A program made the translations under genes and the position numbers. A DNA stretch of 64,000 nucleotides. It comes from Planctomycetia bacterium (GTDB lineage: Bacteria > Planctomycetota > Phycisphaerae > Phycisphaerales > SM1A02). Positions 8,506 through 17,700 of the stretch are shown in pieces. The first letter of the stretch is position 1; every line of letters begins with the position of its first letter. The DNA lies in contig SYGP01000031.1 in assembly GCA_005799495.1 (NCBI GenBank), forward strand, positions 62,001-126,000. The letters are read 5' to 3'. The notes below the pieces were generated by a model. That model was given only the letters and a program-made list of their open reading frames with translations. It ran no database searches and was not told the origin of the DNA.

Positions 8506-10746
8506 ATGACAATCTCTCGATCTTGGCGCGTGTTGTGCGGCGTTCTTGCTTGGATCGTTGTCGGGGGATCCGCAGCAAGTGCCGATGCATCGCCGCCCGT
8601 CGTCCTGTTTCGGCAGACCAACGGATGGAGCGGCGGATTCACGGGGGCAATCGAGATCACGAATCCAGCAGGCAACCCTGCAATCGCTGGCTGGACCCTC
8701 GCCTTCAACTGGGAAGTGCCGTTCAGCAACTGGTGGAACTGCGGGGTCGTGCAATCCGGCAGTGCGTTCACCGTGACGAACGAAAGCTGGAATGGAACGA
8801 TTGCAGCCGGCGTAACGGTCACGGTCGGATTTACTGGTGGGAGCCCATTTGCGCCGACAGTGACCAACTGCAGGCTGAACGGGGTCGACGCCGCCGTGCA
8901 GTACGCCAGTGGTGGAGGCGGTGGCGGTGGCGGTGCTGCGTTGGTACGGATCGCAGGCATCACGGACGATGCGCTCAGCGCGGCGATCGATCTTGGCGCG
9001 AACTCCTTTGAGATGTCGCTGACGGCAGGGAGCTCCGCGACGACATGGACGGCTGCGTCCAACAATCCGTTGATCTGCACCGCAAGTGTGTCGGGCAGCA
9101 CGCTCACGCTCGTGGGCGAGGCACAAGGGCTTGCTGGCATTCGGGTGAAGGAGACAGGATCGGGAAGTGAGCGCTGGATCGGTGTGGCTGTTCGCGGATC
9201 CGGGGGTGCGTTTCCCGGCATGCCGCAGCATCTCGCACTCGGCAGCGTGAGCGAAGACACCACCAGCCAGTTGGACTACTGGAAGGGATTCGGCAGCGGC
9301 TTGGCGAATCGACGCGTGGACATTCGCTACATCTACATCAACGGTGGACCGGTGACTGGGTGGCGCACATGGACGAATGTGCCAGGAGACCGAGCGCGCA
9401 GGTACATCCGCGAGAGCAAGAAGCTCGGCTTCATCCCATGCTTCGTTCACTACAACGTGCCCGATGGGGGAGAGAGTTTCACGACCGACAGCGAACATCT
9501 CGGCAGTGCGTCGTACATGCAGGGCTACTGGAAGGACCTCGAACTGTTGCTGCGCATTTGCCGCGAGGAAACCAGTGATGGATGGCCCGTCATGATCATC
9601 CATGAGCCCGACCTGATTGGGTACATGGCACAGAACAACATTTCGCCGACCGCCGCGAGTTGGCCTGCCACGGGCGGCAATTCGGTGCAGGTGTCGCAGG
9701 CCTATTCGACGCTTGGCTGGGATGGCGAGCCGATCATGAGCGCGGGCGACCCGGTGTTCCCGAACACGCTCCGCGGGTTCGTCGAGGCGGTGAACCACCT
9801 CACGAGGCGCGAGGTGCCGCACGCGGAGTTCGGCTGGCAGTTCAATCTGTGGGCCTCACCCCCAGGCGGTTGGACCACCCCGGTCCCTGGCCGCGGGATC
9901 ATGCACCTGACCGACTCGGGAAGTTTCACTGCACAGTTGGCGAAGGTACGGAGTGAATCGCGCGCCATCGCGCAGTACTACGCCGCGTGCGGTGTGGCGA
10001 CGCATGGCGCCACGCTCGTCTCGATCGACAAGTACGGGCTCGATGCGGGCGCCGAGAATGGTGCGGCGAGCAACCCCGGCGGCAGCATCTGGTTCTGGAA
10101 CATGGATCACTGGAACAACTATCTCGCATTCGTGGCAGAAATGCATGATGTCTCTGGACTGCCGGTGGTGCTGTGGCAACTGCCGGTCGGACATGTGAAC
10201 GTCACTGCCGAGGTTCCGGCGGGAGGCGGCGCGTTCCCGGTTCTCGACAACACCAGCAGGAAGTACGAAGACAGCGCGCCAAACTTTTTCCTCGGCGATA
10301 CTTTCGCGCCCGGCTCTCGACAGGCTCATTTCACCGAGAACAAGTGGAGTGATCCCAAACTGTCGTCGTCTGGTTCCGCGGTGACATGGACATCGCACGC
10401 CGCCGAGGCACGCGCGGCGGGCGTGAGCGCGATGTTGTTCGGTCCTGGGGTCGGCGACAGCACCGCAAACATTCCTGCGAGTGGCACCTTTGACACGGTG
10501 GGAACCGACGGTGGATGGTTCATGCAGCGCGCGCAGCGATACTTGGAGAACCCCATTCCGCTGACGCCAACCTGCACCGGCGACCTGAACGGCGACCGCA
10601 GTGTCGATGGCTCCGACCTGACCATGATGCTGGGCGCCTGGGGCGGTGGCACTGCAGGTGCTCCGGCGGACCTCGACCGCGACGGACTCGTTGGCGGAAG
10701 CGATCTGACCATGCTGCTCGGTGGATGGGGTACTTGCCCCGACTGA
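8506..10746 (+). CDS. Secreted CBM2 protein with unassigned central domain and C-terminal dockerin-like repeats
   Basis: A 746-residue exported protein. Residues 1-29 form a signal peptide. About 30-132 is a CBM2-type cellulose/chitin-binding module with the family pattern (NGWSGGFTGAIEITN, IAGWTLAFNW, NESWNGTIAAG). A poly-glycine linker (about 138-146) leads to a small beta-rich domain, then a large domain (about 240-690) that I cannot assign. Two dockerin-type calcium repeats close the protein (DLNGDRSVDGSDL and DLDRDGLVGGSDL, each followed by GAWG/GGWG). In the large domain, HYNVPD (about 315-320) followed by IIHEPDL (about 365-370) loosely recalls the GH6 blocks, but the Arg-Asp-Cys acid motif is absent. 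GAAGGAG precedes the chosen start. Confidence 0.85.
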   Translation: MTISRSWRVLCGVLAWIVVGGSAASADASPPVVLFRQTNGWSGGFTGAIEITNPAGNPAIAGWTLAFNWEVPFSNWWNCGVVQSGSAFTVTNESWNGTIAAGVTVTVGFTGGSPFAPTVTNCRLNGVDAAVQYASGGGGGGGGAALVRIAGITDDALSAAIDLGANSFEMSLTAGSSATTWTAASNNPLICTASVSGSTLTLVGEAQGLAGIRVKETGSGSERWIGVAVRGSGGAFPGMPQHLALGSVSEDTTSQLDYWKGFGSGLANRRVDIRYIYINGGPVTGWRTWTNVPGDRARRYIRESKKLGFIPCFVHYNVPDGGESFTTDSEHLGSASYMQGYWKDLELLLRICREETSDGWPVMIIHEPDLIGYMAQNNISPTAASWPATGGNSVQVSQAYSTLGWDGEPIMSAGDPVFPNTLRGFVEAVNHLTRREVPHAEFGWQFNLWASPPGGWTTPVPGRGIMHLTDSGSFTAQLAKVRSESRAIAQYYAACGVATHGATLVSIDKYGLDAGAENGAASNPGGSIWFWNMDHWNNYLAFVAEMHDVSGLPVVLWQLPVGHVNVTAEVPAGGGAFPVLDNTSRKYEDSAPNFFLGDTFAPGSRQAHFTENKWSDPKLSSSGSAVTWTSHAAEARAAGVSAMLFGPGVGDSTANIPASGTFDTVGTDGGWFMQRAQRYLENPIPLTPTCTGDLNGDRSVDGSDLTMMLGAWGGGTAGAPADLDRDGLVGGSDLTMLLGGWGTCPD

Positions 10747-10789
10747 GCGTTTCTCGCCCGCACGGCCCACACGGCAACCGCGAGACGAT

Positions 10790-12598
10790 TCAGCGCGTGA
10801 TCTCGTCGCGCAACTCCAGCACGACGCGGGTGTTGGCCCCGGGCGGTTGCTCGGCGGCTTCGACCATGGACACGGCCTGATCGATCTTGGTACGAGCCTC
10901 GGCGGAATCACCCATGCGCGCCGCGATCCTTGCGTCGAGCGCAATGGCAACTGCGCGCGCGGCACTGCCAGAGGGAAAGAGCCGCTCGAGCATCTCGACG
11001 GCGATCTTGCTGTCACTCGCCGCCTTGTCGTACTCGCGCCTGTCAAAACGCACCCACGCACGGCAGGAGAAAGCGCGCGCGGTCGCTTCGTGATCTCCTT
11101 CGTGGAGCCTTTGCCGGATCTTGATGGCTCTGTCGAGCATGGGCTCTGCGAGATCCTCACGCTCGAGTGATTGCTCCACCAGTGCAAGGCTCACAAGTCC
11201 AGACGCAACGGATGGGTCGTCCCCCTTGTGGATGCGCTCCTTCATGGCGAGCGCTTGGCGGAAGAGTCGCTCCGCTTCGACCGAGTCACCGAGATTCTGC
11301 TTCACGCTTGCCAGATTGTGCATGGCATCTGCCACAGCCCAGTGGTCGCCTGCGTGCAGGTTGCGCTGCATGGCCAGGGCGTCTTCGAGGTTCCTCTGCG
11401 CCTCACCCAACTGCCCGAGCGACTGCTGAACCCCGCCCAGCGAGATGAGTGCTGCGGCGATGTCGGGGTGATCGCCCTTGTGAAGCGCGCGGCGAATCTT
11501 GAGGCTCTCTTCAAGCACCTTCAGCGCGTCGGCGTAGTTGCGCTGCCGATCGTAGATGTCGGCAACTTTCTGCAGCTCGCGCGCGGTCTGCCACGCCTTC
11601 GGTGCGGTGCGCAGCCAAATCGATGCGGCCTCCTCCGCGTATCTCGCGGCCTCGGGCAGCTTGTTCTGCGCAGCGGCGAGTTGGGCTTGCAGGCCGATGA
11701 CATCCGCGAGGAGGGGCGAGTCACCCGGACTGATCCGCTTCGCCATGGCGAGTGCTTCGTCCGCGAGCGGAGCTGCGCCCGCGAGATCGCCCGTCGCAAT
11801 GCGCGCTCGCGCCGCGTCGGCGATGGCATCGGCAAGGTCTTCCTGATCGCTCGTGAATCGCCGCCGACTGTCCGCCAGCACATCGTCGAAGAGCTGCTGC
11901 GCAAGCGACTCCTCGCCACTGTTGAGCAACACCGTTGCAATCGTGGTCTGCACCAAGGTGCGAGCAGCAGGGTCGTCCTCGAGCGCGCCGGACTCCAGTT
12001 CATCGACTGCGCCGCGCATCACTCCTGCGACCGTCGTGTCCGAGGGACCGACGGTCACAGGCGCGAAGGGGTGGAACGCCGTCTCCATGAACTGGCGAAC
12101 CCTGCGGTAACGAACCCCATCAGCACGGGACTGCTCCTTGGCTGCGTCCGCGTCGGCGCGCGCTGCGATCGCTTCCGCTCGCGCACTCTCCGCCTGCACT
12201 TTCGCGGCGGCCACCTCCTTGGCGCGCTGTTCCGCTGCATCGAGGGCGTCCGCAAGGGACTTCCGTTGCTGCTCCAACTCGGATTGGATCGAAGCCACTT
12301 GCGAAGCAAGGCCCTCCTCGCGCTTGAGAATCCCTTCCCGATCTGTGGCAGACTTGCCCAACTGTGCGCTTGCATCGGCAAGTTGCTTCTCCATTTCGGT
12401 GAGGCGTGCCTGCGTTGCCGTCACTTCAAGTTCCGAGCGCCTGACATGGCCGCTCTGCACCCAGACGACCACCAGGAGCCCTGCCAGCGCCGTGACACAG
12501 AATCCCAGCGTCCAGACGAGCACTTGAACGAGGACCCCTGGGCGCGCGAAGAACCCGCGGCGGTCTTTGCTTGGATCACTCGGCTGCGGTTCCGGCAT
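10790..12598 (-). CDS. Membrane-anchored coiled-coil/TPR protein
   Basis: 602 residues, no enzymatic domain seen. The N-terminus is cytoplasmic and polar, a single membrane helix lies at about residues 24-47, and an Ala/Glu/Lys-rich coiled coil spans about 55-160. The rest is kinesin-light-chain-like TPR repeats with a 42-residue period; examples are AALISLGGVQQSLGQLGEAQ and ADAMHNLASVKQNLGDSVEA. The layout equals the C-terminal half of planctomycete kinase-TPR proteins (see 21895-24480) without the kinase. It probably acts as a protein-protein scaffold. It converges with the CBM2 gene and is followed upstream by the DUF3553 gene on the same strand, 72 bases away. Confidence 0.85.
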   Translation of the reverse strand: MPEPQPSDPSKDRRGFFARPGVLVQVLVWTLGFCVTALAGLLVVVWVQSGHVRRSELEVTATQARLTEMEKQLADASAQLGKSATDREGILKREEGLASQVASIQSELEQQRKSLADALDAAEQRAKEVAAAKVQAESARAEAIAARADADAAKEQSRADGVRYRRVRQFMETAFHPFAPVTVGPSDTTVAGVMRGAVDELESGALEDDPAARTLVQTTIATVLLNSGEESLAQQLFDDVLADSRRRFTSDQEDLADAIADAARARIATGDLAGAAPLADEALAMAKRISPGDSPLLADVIGLQAQLAAAQNKLPEAARYAEEAASIWLRTAPKAWQTARELQKVADIYDRQRNYADALKVLEESLKIRRALHKGDHPDIAAALISLGGVQQSLGQLGEAQRNLEDALAMQRNLHAGDHWAVADAMHNLASVKQNLGDSVEAERLFRQALAMKERIHKGDDPSVASGLVSLALVEQSLEREDLAEPMLDRAIKIRQRLHEGDHEATARAFSCRAWVRFDRREYDKAASDSKIAVEMLERLFPSGSAARAVAIALDARIAARMGDSAEARTKIDQAVSMVEAAEQPPGANTRVVLELRDEITR

Positions 12599-12670
12599 CC
12601 TGTCATCCTAGAACGGGCAGGCACTCTTGTGCTCTGCCACTTCGCCGCTCGAGCGAAGCGTCGCAGATTC

Positions 12671-13303
12671 TCAGCGCACCAGTTCGAGCTGACGGCGAAC
12701 CGCTCGCTGCGCGAGCGGGGGTGCGGTCTTGAGCGCAGCATCTACAAGCGCTCGATCGCGCTTCAGCTCGGTGAGCAGTTTCAGGAGTTGCGCATCGACA
12801 TTGGAGAGCCAACGCTTGTGGAACTGTTCGAGTTCCTGTCGGTTGAAGCGGCTCATCGGATCATCGAGACCGCTCTGCGCCACCGCCCACTCCACGAGGC
12901 GCGCGGGTGAACCATCAAAGCGGTACAGCGCGAGGAGATCTGCGAGCCGTCGCTGGGATGAGGCAAACGGATTGATCGCATCGTCGGACACGGCGACCAT
13001 GACGTCATCGATCTTGCGCTTGGAGACATCCGCCAACCAACCACCGCCGTTGGCCATGTCGAGCTGATGCACCGTGGGTCGATCGCCAACCAACTGCTCG
13101 GCAGCGGGGGACTCCACGAGTTCAAGACCGGCAGCACTCGCGAGCAGAGCCTTTTCTCCCGTGGTGGGAAAGCGCACCCACAGGCGCATGTCTGGAGTGC
13201 CACCACGGGACAGCGACTCGATACGCGAAATCGTGCCTGTGCCCCACTCGGGACGAGATGGATGGCGAACGCGGTCGCCCTTCTTGAAAACGGTCTGCAT
13301 CAT
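12671..13303 (-). CDS. DUF3553-containing protein of unknown function
   Basis: 210 residues. The first 55 form the small DUF3553 beta-domain (FKKGDRVRHPSRPEWGTGTI), which is also found at the C-terminus of some UvrD-type helicases and CarD-like proteins. The remainder is alpha-helical, with a charged C-terminal segment (EQFHKRWLSNVDAQLLKLL) and no recognised catalytic motif. Two adjacent ATG codons (13303 and 13300) could start it; I took the first. It is divergent from the YmdB-like gene, with 62 bases between the starts. A nucleic-acid or RNA-polymerase-associated role is only a guess from the domain. Confidence 0.8.
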   Translation of the reverse strand: MMQTVFKKGDRVRHPSRPEWGTGTISRIESLSRGGTPDMRLWVRFPTTGEKALLASAAGLELVESPAAEQLVGDRPTVHQLDMANGGGWLADVSKRKIDDVMVAVSDDAINPFASSQRRLADLLALYRFDGSPARLVEWAVAQSGLDDPMSRFNRQELEQFHKRWLSNVDAQLLKLLTELKRDRALVDAALKTAPPLAQRAVRRQLELVR

Positions 13304-13365
13304 GCGAGAGATGTGGCACCCCAACCGAGAGGACCATCGCCACGAACTCCGAATAGAGTGTAGCG

Positions 13366-14178
13366 ATGCCCGACCCATTCGCGATTGTTTTTTTTGGTGA
13401 TTGTGTGGGGCAGCCTGGTCGACGGGCCCTGAAGGCGGCATTGCCCACGGTTCGTGAGCGATTCGCGCCCTCGGTGTGGATCGTCAACGGAGAGAACCTC
13501 CGAAGCGGATCCGGAATCACACCCGACCAGTTCAAGGACCTTCGAGAAGCTGGCTTCCATGCGGTCACGCTTGGTGATCATGCCTTTCGCGATCCGAGGA
13601 TCGTTCCCATGCTCGACGATCCCGCCGAGCCGATCTGCCGCCCTGCAAACCTCTCACCCAAGGGCCCCGGCAAGCGAATGGTGCGAATACCCGCCGCCGC
13701 CGGTCGACCGCGTGATGTCTATGTCGCCACGGTGCTTGGTCGCATTTTCATGAGCCTGCCTGCGGATGATCCCTTCGCCTGCGCAGACAATCTGATCGGG
13801 TCGTTGCCCGAGCATGATGCGATCATCATCATCGAAGCGCATATGGAGACAACCGCTGAAAAGGCGGCGCTCGCTCATCATCTCGATGGGCGGGTCACAG
13901 CCGTGATTGGATCGCACACCCATGTGCAGACGGCCGATGCCCGCGTGCTCCCCAAGGGCACCGCGTTCATCACGGATGTCGGCATGTGCGGGCCGTATGC
14001 GAGCGTCATCGGTCGTGATCCCAAGGGGGTGCTCCGTGCCATGACCACGGGCGTTCATACGCACTATGAGATGGGAGAGGGCGGCGAACGCGCATGCGGA
14101 TGTGTCATCCTGGTGGACCCCGCGACGGGGCGGGCACGGTCCATCGAGCGCATCGATCTTCCGCTCGCTGTCGGTTGA
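13366..14178 (+). CDS. YmdB-family metallophosphoesterase (TIGR00282 type)
   Basis: 270-residue dimetal phosphodiesterase; characterised relatives hydrolyse 2',3'-cyclic nucleotides or cAMP. Blocks in order: IVFFGDCVGQPGR at residues 7-19, NGENLRSGSGI near 43-53, TLGDHAF near 67-73, IEAHMETTAEKAAL near 160, and GSHTHVQTADARVL near 183. The third block is normally GNH; the metal-bridging Asn is Asp here. A run of eight T bases (13388-13395) lies inside codons 8-10. The gene is 100 bases upstream of the peroxiredoxin. Confidence 0.9.
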   Translation: MPDPFAIVFFGDCVGQPGRRALKAALPTVRERFAPSVWIVNGENLRSGSGITPDQFKDLREAGFHAVTLGDHAFRDPRIVPMLDDPAEPICRPANLSPKGPGKRMVRIPAAAGRPRDVYVATVLGRIFMSLPADDPFACADNLIGSLPEHDAIIIIEAHMETTAEKAALAHHLDGRVTAVIGSHTHVQTADARVLPKGTAFITDVGMCGPYASVIGRDPKGVLRAMTTGVHTHYEMGEGGERACGCVILVDPATGRARSIERIDLPLAVG

Positions 14179-14278
14179 GTGCGCGCGGCTGGATTGCGTG
14201 CTACCGTTCCGCGCCGCCGTTGTTGTCCGCGTTGGGCTGCAGGGCGAATGCACCGCACACCTCGTTGGAGAAACTGCC

Positions 14279-14746
14279 ATGTCGCTTACCGTCGGATCCA
14301 AGGCACCCGCTTTCACGCTTTCATCGCAGCCTGGAACACCTGTGGATGTGGGTTCGCTCATCGGGAAGGAGAAGCTGGTGCTGCTGTTCATCCCGCTTGC
14401 GTTCAGCCCAGTGTGCACGGTGGAAATGTGTCACTTTCGCGATGCGTGGGAGAAGTGGTCGACGCTCGGCTGCCAGGTGTTTGCGGTGAGTGTGGACTCG
14501 CCATTCACCGTGGCGAAGTTCCGTGAACTCGAGCGCATTCCGTTCCCGGTGCTCAGCGATTTCAACAAGGATGTCGCGCGCCAGTACGGTGCGCTGCACG
14601 AGGATCTGATGGGACTCAAGGGCGTTGCCAAGCGTGCTGCCTTCGTGGTGGATGCCACGGGGACCGTGAGGTATGCATGGGTGAGCGAAGACCCGCGCGT
14701 TCAGGTGGACTTCGCGGCGATCGAAGCTGCCGTGAAGGGCTGCTGA
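14279..14746 (+). CDS. Peroxiredoxin (AhpC/BCP family)
   Basis: 155-residue thiol peroxidase of the cytoplasm that reduces peroxides through a reactive cysteine. The active-site segment PLAFSPVCTVEMCHF shows the peroxidatic Cys in the P-x-C-T context and a second Cys five residues later, the BCP-like spacing for an intramolecular disulfide. A further Cys is the last residue. The start is supported by a GGAG box eight bases upstream and by homology beginning at LTVGSKAPAFTL. The gene converges with the oxoprolinase gene with only two bases between the stops. Confidence 0.92.
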   Translation: MSLTVGSKAPAFTLSSQPGTPVDVGSLIGKEKLVLLFIPLAFSPVCTVEMCHFRDAWEKWSTLGCQVFAVSVDSPFTVAKFRELERIPFPVLSDFNKDVARQYGALHEDLMGLKGVAKRAAFVVDATGTVRYAWVSEDPRVQVDFAAIEAAVKGC

Positions 14747-14748
14747 CT

Positions 14749-17700
14749 TCAGCCTTTCGCCGTTGCAGGCGAACCCCAGCCACCGCCGCCGGGCGTTGCC
14801 ACTTCGAATGCGTCGCCGCTCGACAGGTGCGCGGCGGTGATGCCAGGCACCTGCTCGACCGCTCCGTTGGCGCGGAGGATGCGCTGGGAGCCCCTCGCGC
14901 CGTCGCAGCCGCCGTGGCTGCCGCGGGGAGAGGACTCGCGCCGCTGCGAGAGGAACGAGAGCTCCACTGGCTCGAGGAAGCGAAGGCGACGAATGATCCC
15001 ATCGCCACCGCGGTGAAGTCCGTCGCCACCCGACCCCCTTCGCAGGCGCAGCGTTTCGAGCCGAACGGGATACCGGCGCTCGAGTACCTCGGCATCGGTG
15101 AGTCGTGTATTGCTGATGTGCGTATGGACCGCGCTCGTGCCATGCGCCGCTTGGGTCGCACCCGCGCCTCCTGCGATGGTTTCGTAGAAGCCGAGTGAGG
15201 TACTTCCAAAGAGGAGATTGTTGATGGTGCCCTGGCTGCATGCGGCGATGTCGAGCGCCTGCCAGAGTGCATCGACGAGCCGCTGGCTCGTCTCGGTTTG
15301 CCCGATTGCACACGCGGGGCACTGATCGGGGGATCCAGAGAAATCAGGATGCAGGATGCTGCCGCGCGGTACCGTGATGTCGACCGCATCAAGCAGCGCT
15401 TCGTGCATCGGGAATGCAGGACCATCGCTGCCCATCTGCAGCCCCGCAAGCACACGCATCGTGTACATCACGACCGCCCGTGTCACCGCGAGCGGCGCGT
15501 TCAGGTTGCGCGCGTGCTGCGGTGCTGAGCCGGTGAAATCCATGTGCAATCGCGTGCGGCACGGGGATCGTTCCACGCGTACGCACAGCATGGATCCGTC
15601 ATCGAGTCGCTCCGCCGCCGTCGCCACATCGCTCGGAAGCGCTGCAATCACTCGCTGTGCAGCATGGCGCGATGCGGCCGCGAGCAGCGCATCCACCCGG
15701 AGCACGCAATCGCTGCCGGAGTCGTCCAGCAACTCCCTGATTCGTGCCGCTGCGAGTGCGTTGGCGGCGATCTGCCCGCGGAGGTCTGCGATGTTGTCCG
15801 CAGGCATTCGACTTGGATGGCGCGCTTCGCCCAGCACACGCGTCAGGCGGTCGAGTTGCAACACGCCGCCTTCGACGATGCGCATTGGCTCGATCACGAC
15901 ACCTTCCTCAGCAAGACAGGTCGCATCGGGAGGCATGGACCCAGGTCGAGTGCCGCCGATCTCCGCATGATGCGCTCGGTTTGCCGCGAAGGCCACGAGT
16001 TTCCCGCAGTGGTGGATCGGTGTGATGACGGTGAGATCGGGCAGATGCGATCCACCAAAGCGTGGGTGATTGACGAGTGCGACATCGCCTTCCCGCAAGG
16101 GCAGTGCCTCCACCACGGCCCGGACGCAGGGTCCGAGGGCACCGAGATGCACCGGAATGTGCGGCGCGTTCACCACCAGTCGACCCTGCGCAGAGAGGAT
16201 GCCGCACGAGTAGTCGAGTCTGTCCCGGATGTTGGGAGACACGGCGATTCGGCGAAGCGTTTCGCCCATGTCAAACGCGATGGCGATGGCGCGGGCAGCG
16301 GACACTTCATCGGCACCACAGGACAGTGCGCGCGCATCGCGCGTGTGCTGCACCTCGTGCGTCCTTCCGCGACGAAGGATGATCGCGCCCGACGCATCCG
16401 CGTGCGAAGTCCAGCCCTGCGCCACCCAAACCGAGGCCCCGCTCAGCCGCACGAGTCCCCGCGCATCGGGCTGCGCGGCGGCGGCTTCGACGGGAGCGAG
16501 CGGGAGAGCGGCGGATCGCCCGGCCGCTTCGACGAGCAGCGACTCGACCTCGATCCTGTCGTGCGCATGCGGATCGAAACCGTGGATGGCGCGGTAGGCG
16601 TTTCGGAAGTGCGTTGCGATCGAGCGTGGATCTGGTTCGGATGCGGCGCAGGGGTCGACGGGCAACTGGATGGTGGACTCCTGACCCGTCAGACGCAGGT
16701 GAAGCTCACAACGCGCGATCGTTCCATCCGATCCATGAGGATCGATCGATGCCAGAAGGGACAATGCCTCATCGCACATGCGGCGAACGACATCGCCAAT
16801 CGGTTCGAGCCCCGGCGCATCGAGTGGACGCAGGAGAACGCGGTGCAGGATCTTGGTGGTGGGCGCAGTCAGCGCGCCTGCCGCGCAGAGGATGCCTGCA
16901 TCGAGGGGAATGATCACCGTGTCGATGCCCAGTCGCTCGGCGAGTGAACACGCATGCAGACCGCCGCTCCCGCCGAACGAAAGCAGCGCGTGCTGCGCGG
17001 GATCGACTCCCTGACGCACGGTGACGCTTCGGAGTGCCCCCGCCATGGTCTCCTCGGCGATGGCGATGGCCTGCTCGAGGAGCGCCGTCTCGTCCAGGTT
17101 CCTTCCGCCGCGACGGATGTCCGCACAGAGCGACCGAGCGGCCAGCTGCGCTGCGGCGATGTCAAGCGGAATGGTGCTCGCCGTCGGATCGATTCGCCCA
17201 AGCAGCAGATTGCAGTCGGTGATCGTCAACGGGCCTCCACATCCATAACTCGCTGGACCGGGGAACGCACCGGCACTGCGTGGCCCGACACGGAGCGCCG
17301 TGCCGTCCCACCAAACGATGGAACCTCCGCCTGCAGCCACACTCTCCACGGCAACCGACGGCGCACCAAGGATGGCATCACCAACCCGTGTCTCGTTCGT
17401 GAGTGCGGCGTGACCATCGATGCGAGCGACATCCGCGCTGGTGCCGCCCATATCGAGCGTGACCACATGCCTGAAACCCGCGGCGCACGCACATGCGGCA
17501 GCTGCCACCACGCCACCTGCGGGCCCGGAGAGCAGGCTTTCACGCGGCCGAAAGTGCGCGGCGGGGGCAACTCCTCCCGAACTGGTCAGCATGCGCACAT
17601 CCGCTCCTTGCGACTGACGAATGATGTTGGCAACGAATTCACCCACGGGACCCGAGAGTGCTGCATCGACCACGGCCGCGCGGGCACGAGGTTCGAAGCG

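Noticed and set aside
8352-9263. N-terminal extension of the agmatinase frame
   Set aside because: Antisense to the CBM2 protein gene, Pro/Thr-rich without homology; the ureohydrolase core starts after 8351.
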